A stretch of DNA of 64,000 bases from Scleroderma bovista (GCA_037178675.1 JAYMGJ010000187.1:33489-97488); one strand, 5' to 3'. Numbered from the stretch's first letter, positions 33,498-44,960 are shown. The notes: a model not told the origin generated them from the letters alone. Numbers and translations: made by a program.

Positions 33498-36128
33498 AAA
33501 TGGGACCTTAGAGCGGACAAGGCTGCAGGTCAGCTGTATCTCTCCCTCTCTGCTGAACAGAGGACGCATATAGAGGCTGTCCAAGACCACCCTGCCCAGA
33601 TCTGGTCGACCCTGGAGTCTATCCACCTCCAACAGCGTCCAGGAGCTCGTTTCAATGCCTGGGACGACTTTTTCTCGATTAGGAAGAAGGAGGACGAGTC
33701 CCTGACCTCTCTCATCGCCAGGATTGAGGACTCTATGTCCAAGATCCAGCAGCTCCGCCCCAAGGACGCCTCCACCCCTTATACCATCAAGGACCTCGAT
33801 AATGAGCTTATTTGTATGGCTATGGTGCGATCCCTGGGCGATGACTACTCCCACTTTGCTTCTTCTCTACTTCTCTTCCAGTCTTTGGAGAAAGACAGGC
33901 TCAAGGAGGCTTTCCTAGCGGAGGAGTTACAGCGCAAGCGTCGCCCTGAGGCTACCACTGGGTCTGAGGCAGTCCTGTTCGCATCTGGCAGCACCTGCAA
34001 GTGTCCCCCTTCTGTGTCCTGCACTTTCTGCGAGTACTCGAACCACTGTGTCCACAAGTGCAAGAATCTTGTCAAGGCCAAGACCAACTACTTATCCCAG
34101 AAGTCCAAGCGCACTAAGAAGGGTGGTAACGCCGCAAATCAAGCCTCTGACGCGTCCAGCTCCTCTCAGACCACTGCAGATGCATCCTCTGGCTCCCAGT
34201 CCGCTTCCCAGGCCATGGAGTTCGCTGGAAATGCAAGTCTTCGTTCCTTTGACCCCTCCTCCCCACTCTATCCACTCCAACTCGATGCTGACGTCCATTG
34301 GAATGCAGACACTGGGGCCACTGCTCATATGACCCCCCATCGCCACTGGATGCGCAACTATACCTCCAAATGTGTTCCAGTGAAGTTGGCAGACAATAAA
34401 GTGGTCTATTCTGCTGGGGTGGGGTCTGTGGTGTTTGTACCGGTTATTGGAGGAAGGAAGCAGCGTCCCGTCGAGTTTACCAATGTCCTGCATGTCCCTG
34501 ACCTCAGGAATAATTTACTCTCTGTGCTATACTTGTGTCGAAGTAAGGGCTTCCTTGTAAGCATTGATGCGACGCAGATGGCCTTCAGACGTCACCCTGG
34601 ACCTGTTCTCTTCGTTGCAAACATAGGGACAAGCAACTGCGCTTTTCTGGATGGAGAAACCGCCCCTCTGGTCGAATTTGCGTCTGCAGCCACCACTACT
34701 CCTCTAGATCTTGACTTGTGGCATAGGAGACTAGCTCACCACCACCTGGCCGATGTGAAGACCTTGCTGCGTCACAATCTGGTCACTGGGATGGCCATAG
34801 ACTCGAAGACTGCCCCAGATCCTATCTGTGAACCATGCCTGGCTGGTAAGATGCATGCCAATCCCTTCCCTAGCTCTTCATGGCGCGCCTCCAGACCTCT
34901 GGAACTCGTCCATAGCGATGTCCACGATGTAGGCCACCTCTCCATGTCTGGGTATCGATACTGGATCACTTTCATCGACAACTACTCGAGATTTCGCTTT
35001 GTATCTATGGCAGCAAACAGGGCGGAAACCGCTGGAACAAGAAGATGCGCTCTGTGCTTGAGTCTCTTGACTTCAGGCAGACCTACTCCGATGCCAGCAT
35101 CTATATCTACTCCAAGGATGGTGTAACTATCATTCTCCCTGTCTTTGTTGATGATATGACCCTAGCCTCGAAATCTGAACCTGCCATCCAGTCTTTCATC
35201 GCCCAACTCAGCCAGCACTTCAAAATCCGCGATCTGGGGCCTACCACTCAGCTTCTAGGCATCAAAATCGACAGGGATCGTTCCAAGCGCTCTATCTCAC
35301 TCTCCCAAAGGCAGTATTGCCTCGATGTCCTGGATAGGTTTGGTATGACTGACTGTAAGCCCATCTCTACTCCCATGGAACCTGGCCTTCGCCTCTCTCG
35401 CACTCAGAGCCCTCAGGATGCTCAGGAAGCTGCAACTATGCGTCAGACTCCTTATCTCTCTGCTGTTGGTGCTCTGATGTACCTTGCTACCACTACTCGT
35501 CCAGATATCGCCTACACTGTTGGAGTATTGGCTAGATTCAACTCCAATCCAGGCTGGACCCACTGGCTCGCTGTCAAACACCTCCTGCGCTATATTAAGG
35601 GTACCCTTGACTACTCTATCACCTACTCCCCTGATCCCTCGCAACCTGAGACCTTTATCACGTTTTCTGATGCAGATCATGGTGGATGCAAGGATACTGG
35701 TCGCTCTACTGGTGGATATGTGCTCAAGATGGGTACTGGTGCGGTTTCCTGGTCTTCTAAGCTGCAAAACGTTGTTGCTCTGTCTACTACTGAAGCTGAG
35801 TAAATGGCAGCTGTCCAAGCAGGCAAGGAAATCAAATGGATGCGCAATCTCATGCATGAGCTTGGTATTCCCCTTCCTGGCGCCTCCTCTCTGCTCATTG
35901 ACAACCAATCTGCGATTTCTGTGGCTAAGAACCCAGAAAGAACACCATGGCAGGATGAAGCAGCTGGACCTTTGCTACTACTGGCTTCGAGATGCGGTCC
36001 AGGAACAGGCTATCACACCTTCATTCGTCCCTACCACTCAACAGGCTGCTGATCTGCTCACCAAACCGTTGACTACAGTGGATCTGGGGGGAGTTAGTGA
36101 TTTACAGAGATGCACAATCAGGGGGAAG
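33498..36128 (+). pseudogene. Copia family 2 gag-pol, copy 2 (internal deletion)
   Basis: Begins inside gag (KWDLRADKAAG). Gag has an intact CCHC knuckle CTFCEYSNHCVHKC (C-x2-C-x4-H-x4-C). Protease (WNADTGATAHM), pre-integrase and the start of integrase (WITFIDNYSRFRF) follow. At about 35005 the sequence jumps to the late reverse transcriptase region (LPVFVDDMTLAS, with the catalytic Asp pair), then the connection domain and RNase H (FSDADHGGCKDTGRSTGGYV, LIDNQSAISVAKN). Stop TAA at 35801-35803 replaces the Tyr usual in TEAEYMA, and a frameshift lies near 35940. The end reads AADLLTKPL. A polypurine tract (AGGGGGAAG) precedes the 3' LTR at 36129. Confidence 0.85.
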
Positions 36129-36354
36129 TGTTGATATTGAGTGTTTGTGCACTCTTGTGGTGTTGTGTGGCGCATTTGCAGTGATTACTTGAGGTGTTTC
36201 CTTTCCAGGTTGATCAGGTGATTTGTGGCTTTTGTGTTACACTGTTTTTCCTTGTTTGCTTTGTTTGTGTAGTTGAAATTTTCGTGCCCAGAGTCCTTTC
36301 TCTTCAGTCTCTGACACTGGGCACAACAGTGCTCTTTTGTGGATTATTTGAACA
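36129..36354 (+). mobile_element. Copia LTR, copy F (3' LTR, 226 bp)
   Basis: Full LTR ends, but about 52 bp are missing between the two direct repeats TCTCTGACACTGGGCACAA, leaving a single repeat. This is a clean slippage or unequal-exchange deletion. Confidence 0.9.
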
Positions 36355-36736
36355 ATGAGCTCATCTGCATGGCTATGGTGCGATCCCTAGGCAATGACTA
36401 CTCCCACTTTGTGTCCTCTCTGCTCCTCTTCCAGTCCTTGGAGAAAGACAGGCTCAAGGAGGCCTTCCTAGTGGAGGAACTGCAGCGCATGCGCCGTCCT
36501 GAGGCCTCTACCACGTCTGAAGCCGTCCTATTCGCGTCTGGTACCTCTTGCAAGTGTCCCCCATCTGTATCTTAGCTCCTTTTGTGAATACTCGAACCAC
36601 AGTGTCCATAAGTGCCAGAACCTGGTCAAGGCTAAGTCCAACTGAAGAGTGGTAATGCTCCAAATCAAGCCTCTGACGCCTCTAGCTCTTCCCAGGCCCC
36701 TACTGAGTCGTCCTCTGGCTCCCAGTCTGCTTCCCA
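36355..36736 (+). pseudogene. Copia family 2 gag fragment
   Basis: NNELICMAMVRSLGNDYSHF through KDRLKEAFLVEELQRMRR, the Ser-rich linker and SQSAS. It contains stops and a deletion in the knuckle region. It is cut on both sides by LTRs F and G. Confidence 0.8.
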
Positions 36737-37015
36737 TGTTGATATTGAGTGTTTGTGCACTCTTGTTGTGTTGTTGTGGCGCATTTCCAGTGATTACTTC
36801 AGCTGTTTCCTTTCCAGGTTGATCAAGTGATTTGTGGCTTTTGTATTACACTGTTTTTCTGTGTTTGCTTTGTTTGTATAGTTGAAATTTTCGTGCCCAG
36901 AGTCTCTTCTCTTCAGTCTCTGACACTGGGCACTAGGTCTGTATCCTGTAGCTATCCTCTCAATTCAGTCTCTGACACTGGGCACTAGTGTGCTCCTTTG
37001 TGGTTTATCTTAACA
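36737..37015 (+). mobile_element. Copia LTR, copy G
   Basis: 279 bp, TGTTGATATTGAG to TATCTTAACA. Flanks are TCCCA and TGGAG, so there is no duplication. Its 3' end joins directly to an inverted gag fragment. Confidence 0.9.
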
Positions 37016-37243
37016 TGGAGGAGGAGAGTTTCTCGAAGGTAGGAGTCGAAGAACTGGTAGAGTCGTCGGCCATGAGGACAGGAAGGTTTGAGGATGTGAT
37101 GGAAGGACTGGAGAGCGAGTTCTGGGTGTGGGACAAAGAGAGACAGAGTGGAAATCGATGTAGCAGGAGTAAAAAATCGCACAAGAGCAGGAGGGCGGTC
37201 TAAAGAGTAGTTCTTAAGTTCCTGGAGCGCAGGGCTCATAACC
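37016..37243 (-). pseudogene. Copia family 2 leader and first codons of gag (inverted)
   Basis: On the minus strand, downstream of LTR H: primer-binding site GGTTATGAGCC (37243-37233), the leader, then MADDSTSSSTPTFEKLSSS, cut at 37016. Confidence 0.85.
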
Positions 37244-37520
37244 TGTTAAGATAAACCACAAAGGAGCACTCTAGTGCCCAGTGTCAGAGACTGAATTGAG
37301 AGGATAGCTACAGGATACAGACCTAGTGCCCAGTGTCAGAGACTGAAGAGAGGAGACTCTGGGCACGAAAATTTCAACTATACAAACAAAGCAAACAAAG
37401 AGAAACATAGGAAAACACAAGCCACAAATCATGTGATCAACTAATAAAGGAAGGAGCTGAAGTAATCACCCAAAAAGGAATCCATAACCACAACAAGAGT
37501 GCACACACTCAATACCAACA
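37244..37520 (-). mobile_element. Copia LTR, copy H (5' LTR of the inverted fragment)
   Basis: 277 bp in minus orientation. With the gag fragment and LTR G it forms an LTR-leader-gag-inverted LTR structure of about 780 bp. Confidence 0.9.
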
Positions 37521-38659
37521 ATTATTTACTATCATGGTCTACCCTACTTACTACCAAGTTATTTTAGCTTCATAGCTGCATTCTAGCGCTAGATGTGCCC
37601 TTGATTTGTTTTCTTCACTTGTTGTTTACATTTGTTTACCCAGAAACACACATATCCTGTAGAGTCCAGTGTTTCTCCCCTTCAGTTACTCACACTGGAC
37701 TCTAGTCTGGACCTTATTTGAGCAGCTCACCAGCACTTTGTGCGCTTCCAGCAAGTTTTGGCTTGAACAGATAATATATTTAAACTTCCAGTACAATGTA
37801 ACCAGGAAGGATTTGAGATCAGAGTGCACCAGCTCGAAAGACTTGGAAGCATGTCTTTCATTTTCTGGAAAAGCTCGATTAAGCATTTTGCCAAGAGCAC
37901 ATCCAGGGCAAACACAGTCCTTTGTTGGAAAGTGGATCTCTGGGAAGTGCTGCATATGCTTTTATGTGTGTCAGAGTACTTTTTTTGAGGGGTGCCCAAA
38001 TCTCTGGTGCATAATGTCATAATTGACTTTGCTCACAGAGGCAATATAGTTAGATCCAATTATTGGAATAGATCTATCCCAAAAATTACATTGCAATCAT
38101 CTTCTGGGTCTGGCCCCAACCATAGGCATTCAGTTTTGTAGGTGAGGCTCAGTGACTTTGTAGTTATGCTGGAGCATTTCACCCATAGAAATAAGGCGTG
38201 CAGTAGCACCTGGCATATGGAGCACTTGGGTGAGTGTGATCACTTTCTCATCCCCAGAGTTGTGGTCTAGGCACTGGAGTAATACCATGCCAATACCAGC
38301 AATCAGTACTACACCATTAGGCATTTTGGCATAGTGCGCTCATTTTAGCTTGTTGTAGGAGGCGAAATCACCTATGTCACCAGTAAAATGGTGTGATGCA
38401 CCAGAGTCTAGGAGCCAGAAAGCACCAGATAGTTCGCTATCGTCGACCATTTTTCCCTTACAGCCAGTACAGTGTGCATCATTCGAATATAAACAGATAT
38501 ATGCATTTCTCAAGGTACGACATGACATATTATAGTGACCACTCACTATATACAGTGACAGCGTAAAGCGCACATGTAAAGGGAGCATGTCAGTGTCAAT
38601 CAGCATGCATGCAGAAGGTACTTGCCTGAAAAGGCTGGCCTCTGTGCCCATCACCATTG

Positions 38660-38831
38660 TGTTAAAAGTAATGTGACCAGACAGGGAATTGAACCCTAGA
38701 CCTCCTAGTATACCAGGTGCTCTAACCACTGAGCTATATGGTCAAGGGTACATGGCTTACTTGGGGGGGTTTAACCCAAGTACTAGCTTGAGAACTAGTG
38801 AGGTGAGGTGCTGAGATTACACCACTCAACA
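38660..38831. mobile_element. 172-bp TG..CA mini-LTR with tRNA-like sequence, copy 2
   Basis: The same ends as copy 1, flanked by the perfect duplication CATTG (38655-38659 and 38832-38836), inserted in the family 1 copia remnant. About 95% identical to copy 1 by eye. Confidence 0.9.
38675..38743 (-). other. tRNA-like sequence in mini-LTR copy 2
   Basis: 69 nt. Boxes A and B and the D and T arms are as in copy 1. The acceptor stem is better paired (GACCATA with TCTGGTC, six of seven). Three bases are missing from the anticodon loop, so it cannot decode. Confidence 0.75.
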
Positions 38832-39587
38832 CATTGATGTTGCATTGTAACAGTTGAGGACCATCACATCAATTTCGTCGAACTCATTGTTGGCGAAGGG
38901 CTCATGGGTGAATGGTGCATCATCCCCAAGGGAGATGGCATCCTCCTCATACATGGTGATGCACTCCTCAAGGCAAGGGTGCTTCAGCAAGGAGGGACCA
39001 GCCTTGGGCTGGTCCAGGTTTGCACTGGCCATTGACACGACTTGGTTGAGGGTGCAGATGGTCTGGCAGGAGGGCTCTACTCCCAGACAGTGTGCCAAAT
39101 CAAAGGCCTTGATAGTGTTATCGAAAGCGGGGGGCTGAAGTTGGTATCACCAAGGCACAAGGGTTGATGGTGGGCTCTGGTCCATTGTAGTGGATGTAGG
39201 TGGCGAAGGCTGCCTGTTGAGTGTTCTCATGATGAGCACGAGCATTCTTGCCACCGTGGCAAGTGTGGCCTCCCTGTCCTTGGGCAGGAGCATTTCCACT
39301 CATACTGCTGTTGGACCTGCCTTGCTGCTGCTGCTGCTGGGTGAACTTGGGGTCAGCTGGCTTGTGCTTCACAGCACTAAGCTTGTTGGCCTGTGGGCCC
39401 TTACTGCCAGCATGGGAAGAGGCACCTTTCTGCTCAAAGGAGAGTGTAGCGGCCTTGACAATCCCATCAGGCTTCAGATTCTTGATCTCATCAGGTGACA
39501 TTTGGCTAAGAATTTCAGCTATGGTGCCACTCACTTAGAGGCCACCAGTTTGGTGCAAGCGCCAAATCTGGGCTGACTTAACCTGGG

Positions 39588-39603
39588 TAACCCTAACCCT
39601 AAC
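39588..39603. repeat. Short interstitial telomere-like repeat
   Basis: TAACCCTAACCCTAAC, about 2.5 units of the common fungal telomere repeat CCCTAA, between the copia remnant and the Tc1/mariner-type gene. Confidence 0.6.
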
Positions 39604-39889
39604 CAAAAGCTCTGTCCCAATATGTCTACTTCTGTCCACTGTCAGGGATGCGTGATACTAACCTCCAAATGGTTGACTTGTTACTGTACATGGGATGGGA
39701 GAATGGAAATTTTTCATGTGTATTATATTATTTGGCATATTATTTGGCTTGAACCACACCTTGCAAGCCACTCAGAGGTCTTGGAATGGGCAAAAAGCAC
39801 TATCAGCAAAAGGCTGCACTTGCTCGAGCATCCTGATGGAAAACATCCTCCAGTACCCCTCTCCCTGACCTCAAAAGGCAACACAAACC

Positions 39890-42800
39890 CTGTGTGGAAG
39901 ACACATTGTCACTGTTACCTGTTGAACAAACATCCCTGGCTCCTCAGTTCAAGAGAGTGGATGAATGGCTGGGCTCATGTCCACTTACTGATGCAGCAGC
40001 ATCTCTTTCTGGCTCTGATTGCGAGTATGCTGGAGGGGTGAACCATGATCCTGACAGTGACTGCCTGATAGAGTCCGACTCGGACGACACAGACACAGCA
40101 AGCCTGTGTGAACTTGAAGGGAAGGAGCTCGAAGAAAATTTGAAAACTCTTCGAAAGGCAGGGGAGAACACAGAGTGGTCCAATATGACAGGATGGAGTA
40201 CACTTTTCGAGACAAAAACAAGGAAGGACTGGAAAAAGGCCGAGAAAAATAGGATGTTGGGATATAATGGCCATTCTGTGCGGACACATCAGCAGCAAGA
40301 ACAGACCTAATATTATGATTCCAATACAGTATGGATCCACAGGTCTTATTGATGCAAGACTTCTTCAAACCACAGCCACAAACAGTGGAGTTGTCTGCTG
40401 GCACCCATGATTTTGTGGCTCCCATTTTCTGTGATTATCTGTCCAACATCTCAATTGACTCTGAGTCTGAAGGCGATGACATCAGCAATGAGTCAGCAAG
40501 GGACTCAACTGCTCACCCCAACGAGTCACCCATGACTCTGGCCACAGCAAGCAATTCAACTGATATGATTTTGGAGTCATCATCATGGCTGCCTTCTGTA
40601 CGTCCACTCAAGCGCCAAAGGCTTGCTGTCCCTTTCTGAGCACAACACAAAATTGATGTTGCTGAAAGGTTCAAGGCACAGGAAATTGTATTGGTGGAAA
40701 TTGAGAAGTTGCTGACGTCGAAGAAGACAGAATTTGCTGGGGGACCACATGGATTACAAGCTAAACAGGCACGGTCTATCCAAAGCCATCTGAGCTTGAC
40801 AATTCAGAATGGCCGAAATACCATCAATGCATCAGAGATGGCTGTGGAATGTCATGGATTTGCAGCTGTATGGGGAGGGCATCAGATTCGGAGTTGGATC
40901 AGAATGTGGATATCTGACCGTAAACTCCCAGTTTCACTTACTGGCTGCCATGCAAAGCATATTCTCTGCTGGATGATCCTGGTATTGCCGCAGAGTTGCG
41001 TGCATATGTACGCTCAAACAAGTGGGCAGTGGATGCCCAAAAACTTGTTGACTTCTCAAAAGAGAAACTTATTCCAGCAGAAGCAGAGAAGTACTTGCAT
41101 GGAGCTGTTCAGGACGAGATGCCACAGGGCCTGAGATGTTATATGAACCTTCAACTTTTCCCATGCATCCACCTCAAGGTTGGGAAAGGGATTTCATTGG
41201 CAACAGCACGACGATGGTTGCATCATGAAGGCTTCCGGTACACATCATACAAAAAGGGTTTATATCTTGATGGACATGACCGACCGGATGTCATTTAATA
41301 TCGCCAAGAGGTTTTTTTTGCCAAAGATGAAGGAGTATGAATGTTGACTTGTTCGATATGTTGTTGGGGATGTGGAAGCTGAGAGGCACACAAAACCCAT
41401 GAATTTTGTTGAGCGCAGACTTGTCCTGTGTGCACATGACGAAATGATGATCCAATCAAATGATATGGTTGAAAAATCCTGGGTATTTGATGGGGAACAC
41501 AAACTGTGGAAAAAAGGTGTTGGCCAAGGAATCCACCAAAGTGATGTGATTTGTTCCACAGTGGGACATTTGGTTGATGCTGGAGAGTCATTAGAGTATG
41601 GAAAGAATTATGATGGGTATTGGAATGGTGAATTATTTGTCAAACATGTTCATATCATTAAGTCTATGGTACCATTGTGTTAACTTCTGATCTCAACATG
41701 CAGCTCAAAGAAAAAATTATCCCAACATTTGAAGAACTTCACGGAGCAGGATATCAGGCTTTGTTCCTGATTGATAACTCTCAGGGGCATTCTGCTTATG
41801 CAGTGGATGCATTATTTGTGTCTGGCATGAATGTCAATTCAGGAGGGAAACATGCAAGGATGCGAGATGGGTGGTTTATGCAAGATGAGGTCAAGGTTTA
41901 TCAATCAATGGTATTCTCAGAGAATCACACAGACCACCCAAATCAGCCCAAAGGCATCAAAGCTGTCCTCAGCTGAGTGTGGTATTTATCAGCCACAGCT
42001 CCGTGGAAAATGCCAATGTCTATGTGAGCATGGTGCAATTCTGTGCTGCAACAAACGGATATTGGAGCTTCAACCTGACTTTCATGCCCAGAAGTCGCTT
42101 GTCCAGGAGACTATCGAAGCTACAGGTCACATGTGCATCTTTCTCCCAAAATTCCATTGTGAACTCAATTTCATTGAGTATTTTTGGGGAAAGGTCAAAA
42201 GGTATATTCAGGAAAACTGTCTACTCTGGGTCTACTCCGGTAGGGGGTCCAGTCAAGTCTGGATGAAAATGGACGAAGGAAGAGAGCAGAGGGCTGGACA
42301 AGGAATTAGTCTGGCCAGAGTTGGTGACCATTCAGATTCAACGACTAAGGATAACGAGCATTGATCCCTTGCATAGGTTCCAGTCAAGAGGGGTTGGAGA
42401 CGGAGGTGGAGACAGACAAGAACTGGAGTAGAGACTATGGTTGATTTCAGACTGAGGTATACAAGGTAAACTAGAGGGTACTTATACTAAGTAGAAACTA
42501 GGGTCGAGTACATATGGTGACAAGTAAACAACCTAATAGTGGACAAGGGATGACCAGAGTTAGGACTAGGTCAGGTCCAGTGAAAATAAAGTCAGGTCCG
42601 GGTAAAATAAATCAGGTCCGGTGAAAATGCTACAAGGTCTAGGATATATCGAGTTCACAGGGAACTCACGTCAAGGCAGGGTAGACGGGCAAGTGTGATA
42701 AAGACTGGATGCGGGCTAGACCAAGGGTCGTAGTTAGTGGAAGGTTGTCTGTGCAACCATTGACCGGAGTAACTGAGAACGACCAGAGTTGAGCTGTAGG

Positions 42801-42960
42801 GCTGCGATGTGACCAGAGTAACTGGATATGATCCGGAGTTGGACATGGTTGTAACAAAAACTGTGATGGATCATTCAAAACACTCAAGGAGAATTTGCCA
42901 CTTGCTCTCCAATCAGTTCAGCTGACCACTATCCGACTTTGGGAGCACCACATGCAACAC
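39890..42960 (+). pseudogene. Tc1/mariner-type (DDE_3) transposase, broken and split by a solo LTR
   Basis: An acidic N-terminus with KKAEKNRMLGYNGHSVRT (40225-40290) is followed by a helix-turn-helix-like region (ARSIQSHLSLTIQNG, VWGGHQIRSWIRMW) and SLATARRWLHHEGFRYTS. The catalytic triad is visible: LCAHDEMMIQ (41435), LIDNSQGHSAY (41770), and HCELNFIEYFWG (42160), giving D, D and E. Frameshifts occur near 40960, 41300, 41690 and 41975, so it is inactive. A 639-bp solo LTR interrupts it at 42218. The reading resumes at 42862 with CDGSFKTLKENLPLALQS and TTIRLWEHHM. Confidence 0.85.
42218..42856 (-). mobile_element. Solo LTR, 639 bp, inside the Tc1/mariner transposase
   Basis: TG..CA ends (minus strand: TGTTACAACCATGTCC to GAGTAGACA) with the perfect duplication AAAAC (42213-42217, 42857-42861). 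Same family as the 634-bp solo LTR at 24925-25843. Confidence 0.95.
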
Positions 42961-43808
42961 AACACGAGGGATGCCTCTTGTACCTGTACCACCACCTTCC
43001 CCTTTGGGACAGCTGTCCCCCCACCAAGCATCAGTGTTCATCCTCCTCACCATGCACAATCCTTCTCTCAGAGATAGGAAAATGCTACCATGCCTTCCCA
43101 AAGGGCACCTTCAGGGCCCATTTCGCCCCACCTGCAGTCCCTAGATCAGTCCTCCATCACTTTGGCGCCCATCCATTTCAGTGGTCCTGGACCACGAAAG
43201 CTGGCCCCAATGCTGGCAAGTCATTCAACATTCCCACTGTCCCGACCTCATGCCCAAAGGACAGCTCCAAGGCCACCCTCTGGGTAGTCTCCATATTCCA
43301 CGCTTTCAAATCACAGCTCACTCCCCAGGCGTTTGACCTGGAGATGGGCAGGGTCCTCCCTGCATATGTCAAGCTATACCAAAACAACATGCTGATGCAC
43401 CTTCGTGCCCAACACTCCAGCCTCATGGCGGGGAAACCACCCCCTGCACCACCCTCTTGCGCTGCCCCCCAGTCTGCTGTGACTAGCCCCCCTCAATCCC
43501 CCAGTGTCATTGCAGAGCTCCGCGTGGAGATTGCGGCCCTGCGGAAGGAGGTCCAGGCCCTCTGTTCACTACATGAGGCCTCGCTCGAAGCCCCCCTCTC
43601 TCCATGCACTGCCCCCACTGTGGTGCCTGTTCACCCCCCCTCCCCCTCCACCACATCCTCCATGTCTGTCTCCCAGGAGGGTATCGCCCATCCCCAACAC
43701 AGGTGGCTCCAGTCTGTCTTAGATCACCAGCACTGCCCGCCCCCTTTCAGCTCCATCAATTCCTCCATGGCACCCTTTTACCCAACATGCAGCAGGTGCT
43801 GGAGGTGA
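42939..43808 (+). CDS. Hypothetical protein, Pro-rich with short coiled coil
   Basis: The frame is open for 289 codons, but its first ~30 codons overlap the end of the transposase remnant, so the true start is unclear. A middle part (PFQWSWTTKAGPNAGKSFNI, then FDLEMGRVLPAYVKLYQNNM) has mixed composition typical of real protein. It is followed by a Pro/Ser-rich linker and a heptad-like helix (VIAELRVEIAALRKEVQAL). A second frame at 43730-43876 ends MPWFVGFNSNGDLQVAI and may be the true C-terminus after a frameshift. I do not recognise the family. It may be a second gene of the Tc1/mariner-type element or an unrelated fragment. Confidence 0.4.
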   Translation: MGAPHATQHEGCLLYLYHHLPLWDSCPPTKHQCSSSSPCTILLSEIGKCYHAFPKGTFRAHFAPPAVPRSVLHHFGAHPFQWSWTTKAGPNAGKSFNIPTVPTSCPKDSSKATLWVVSIFHAFKSQLTPQAFDLEMGRVLPAYVKLYQNNMLMHLRAQHSSLMAGKPPPAPPSCAAPQSAVTSPPQSPSVIAELRVEIAALRKEVQALCSLHEASLEAPLSPCTAPTVVPVHPPSPSTTSSMSVSQEGIAHPQHRWLQSVLDHQHCPPPFSSINSSMAPFYPTCSRCWR

Positions 43809-43879
43809 TCTACACCTCGGACATGCCTTGGTTCGTGGGTTTCAACTCCAACGGTGATCTCCAGGTTGCCATCTGAGCT

Positions 43880-44636
43880 CCCTGGGAGTTGATCATCGCC
43901 GCACTCATCATGCCTGCCGGGGCACTAACACCCCCAGCCCCTAGTATTTATCACCCATCACGGTGCTGATCCTATCCCCCCCCCTCCCCTTCCCCTCCCC
44001 ATGTTCCGGCATACTCTAGATACATCACCAGGGCAGGCTTCCTTGGAAGTCTGCCCTGATCCATGCTTACTGGCTTCATCGGCACAGGTCTGCGTCAGTC
44101 ATGATCCATCGAGTAGTTACATTCCATCAAGTATGCACAGCTTGTACCCATAGTAGCTTAGTGTGATGTAGGGTCTGTCGACCCTGAATGCACTTAAATG
44201 GATATAAAAAAATAAAAAAAAGCACCACATGCACCGGTGGATGGATGCATACCATTCAGGGTTGGCACAAAAGAGGCACAGGTACAGGTCAGGGAATTCA
44301 GCTCAAAAAAGTATAAGTCACACCAGAAGGTCCCTGAGGCAGTTGCCCAGATATTTGATTACTAAATATGGTATTTTTGATTTGTAATAAGAGCCATATT
44401 ACTAAATGTGGTAATTTTATCATGCTATATATAGTAATACCCCTATGATGCCAAATTGACCCCCCTTGTTGAAAAATTCCTCGATGAATTTTGAGCCAAA
44501 AGAAAATCCCTCTTACAACTTTATTCCTTACACAAAAAGAAGCATTTTTGTAAGAGGACATAAAAGAATAATCAGTTTGTCGTGAGGAATATTCTTTGCA
44601 CAAAACTAGTGACCTCTAAGTGAGCAACACCATACA
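43880..44636. other. No gene recognised
   Basis: C-rich run near 43976-44000, then AT-rich sequence with repeated TTACTAAAT words (44360-44420). It could be a small non-autonomous element, but no terminal repeat was resolved. Confidence 0.3.
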
Positions 44637-44960
44637 ACCTCCATAGTAGGAGGGACCTTGCAGAGAATAATCATGGCCTGCATGGGGGCAGGGAATTCAA
44701 AGCCAGCATCTTTGAGGTAAGTGAAGTGGCTAAGCACTTTGGTGATAGCCAGAGCAGGATGGGAGCCAGTGGTGAGACAACCCTAAGGGCAAAACCCAAA
44801 GAACTACCACACAACGAACTCTGAGAGGAAAGGATGCAAGTGTCTTAGAGCAAAGACCCAAAGAGAGCTCAAATGGAGAGCCTCTGGGTGCTGGATTGCA
44901 GCAGCATATATACTACACTACATGTGTCCTGTGCGAGGCTATCCATGAGGCTGTATGCTG
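44637..44960 (-). pseudogene. Copia family 1 leader and gag fragment
   Basis: The minus strand of 44920-44780 matches the leader at 28830-28960 (AATCCAGCACCCAGAGGCTC, GGGTCTTTGCTCTA). 44770-44690 encodes the gag stretch ALAITKVLSHFTYLKDAGFE. The first part of gag is deleted. Confidence 0.75.

Larger units (their letters stand above)
37690..39540 (-). pseudogene. Copia family 1 gag-pol remnant
   Basis: On the minus strand, gag C-terminus (39534: SPDEIKNLKPDGIVKAAT; Gln-rich run; a decayed knuckle with HTCHGGKNARAHH) is followed by a segment to 38832. After the mini-LTR insertion come NDAHCTGCKGKMVDD, the protease FWLLDSGASHHFTGD and MPNGVVLIAGIGMV. The pre-integrase text is FPTKDCVCPGCALGKM and the integrase start is SFELVHSDLKSF (to about 37690). 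Frames are broken several times. It supplies the gag C-terminus missing from the copy at 28999. Confidence 0.75.

Noticed and set aside
39190..39538. Plus-strand open frames over the copia remnant
   Set aside because: They are the complement of the minus-strand gag, which has recognisable family text.
44298..44603. 101-codon minus-strand gene
   Set aside because: AT-rich, no motif, overlaps repeated TTACTAAAT words; probably a non-coding element.
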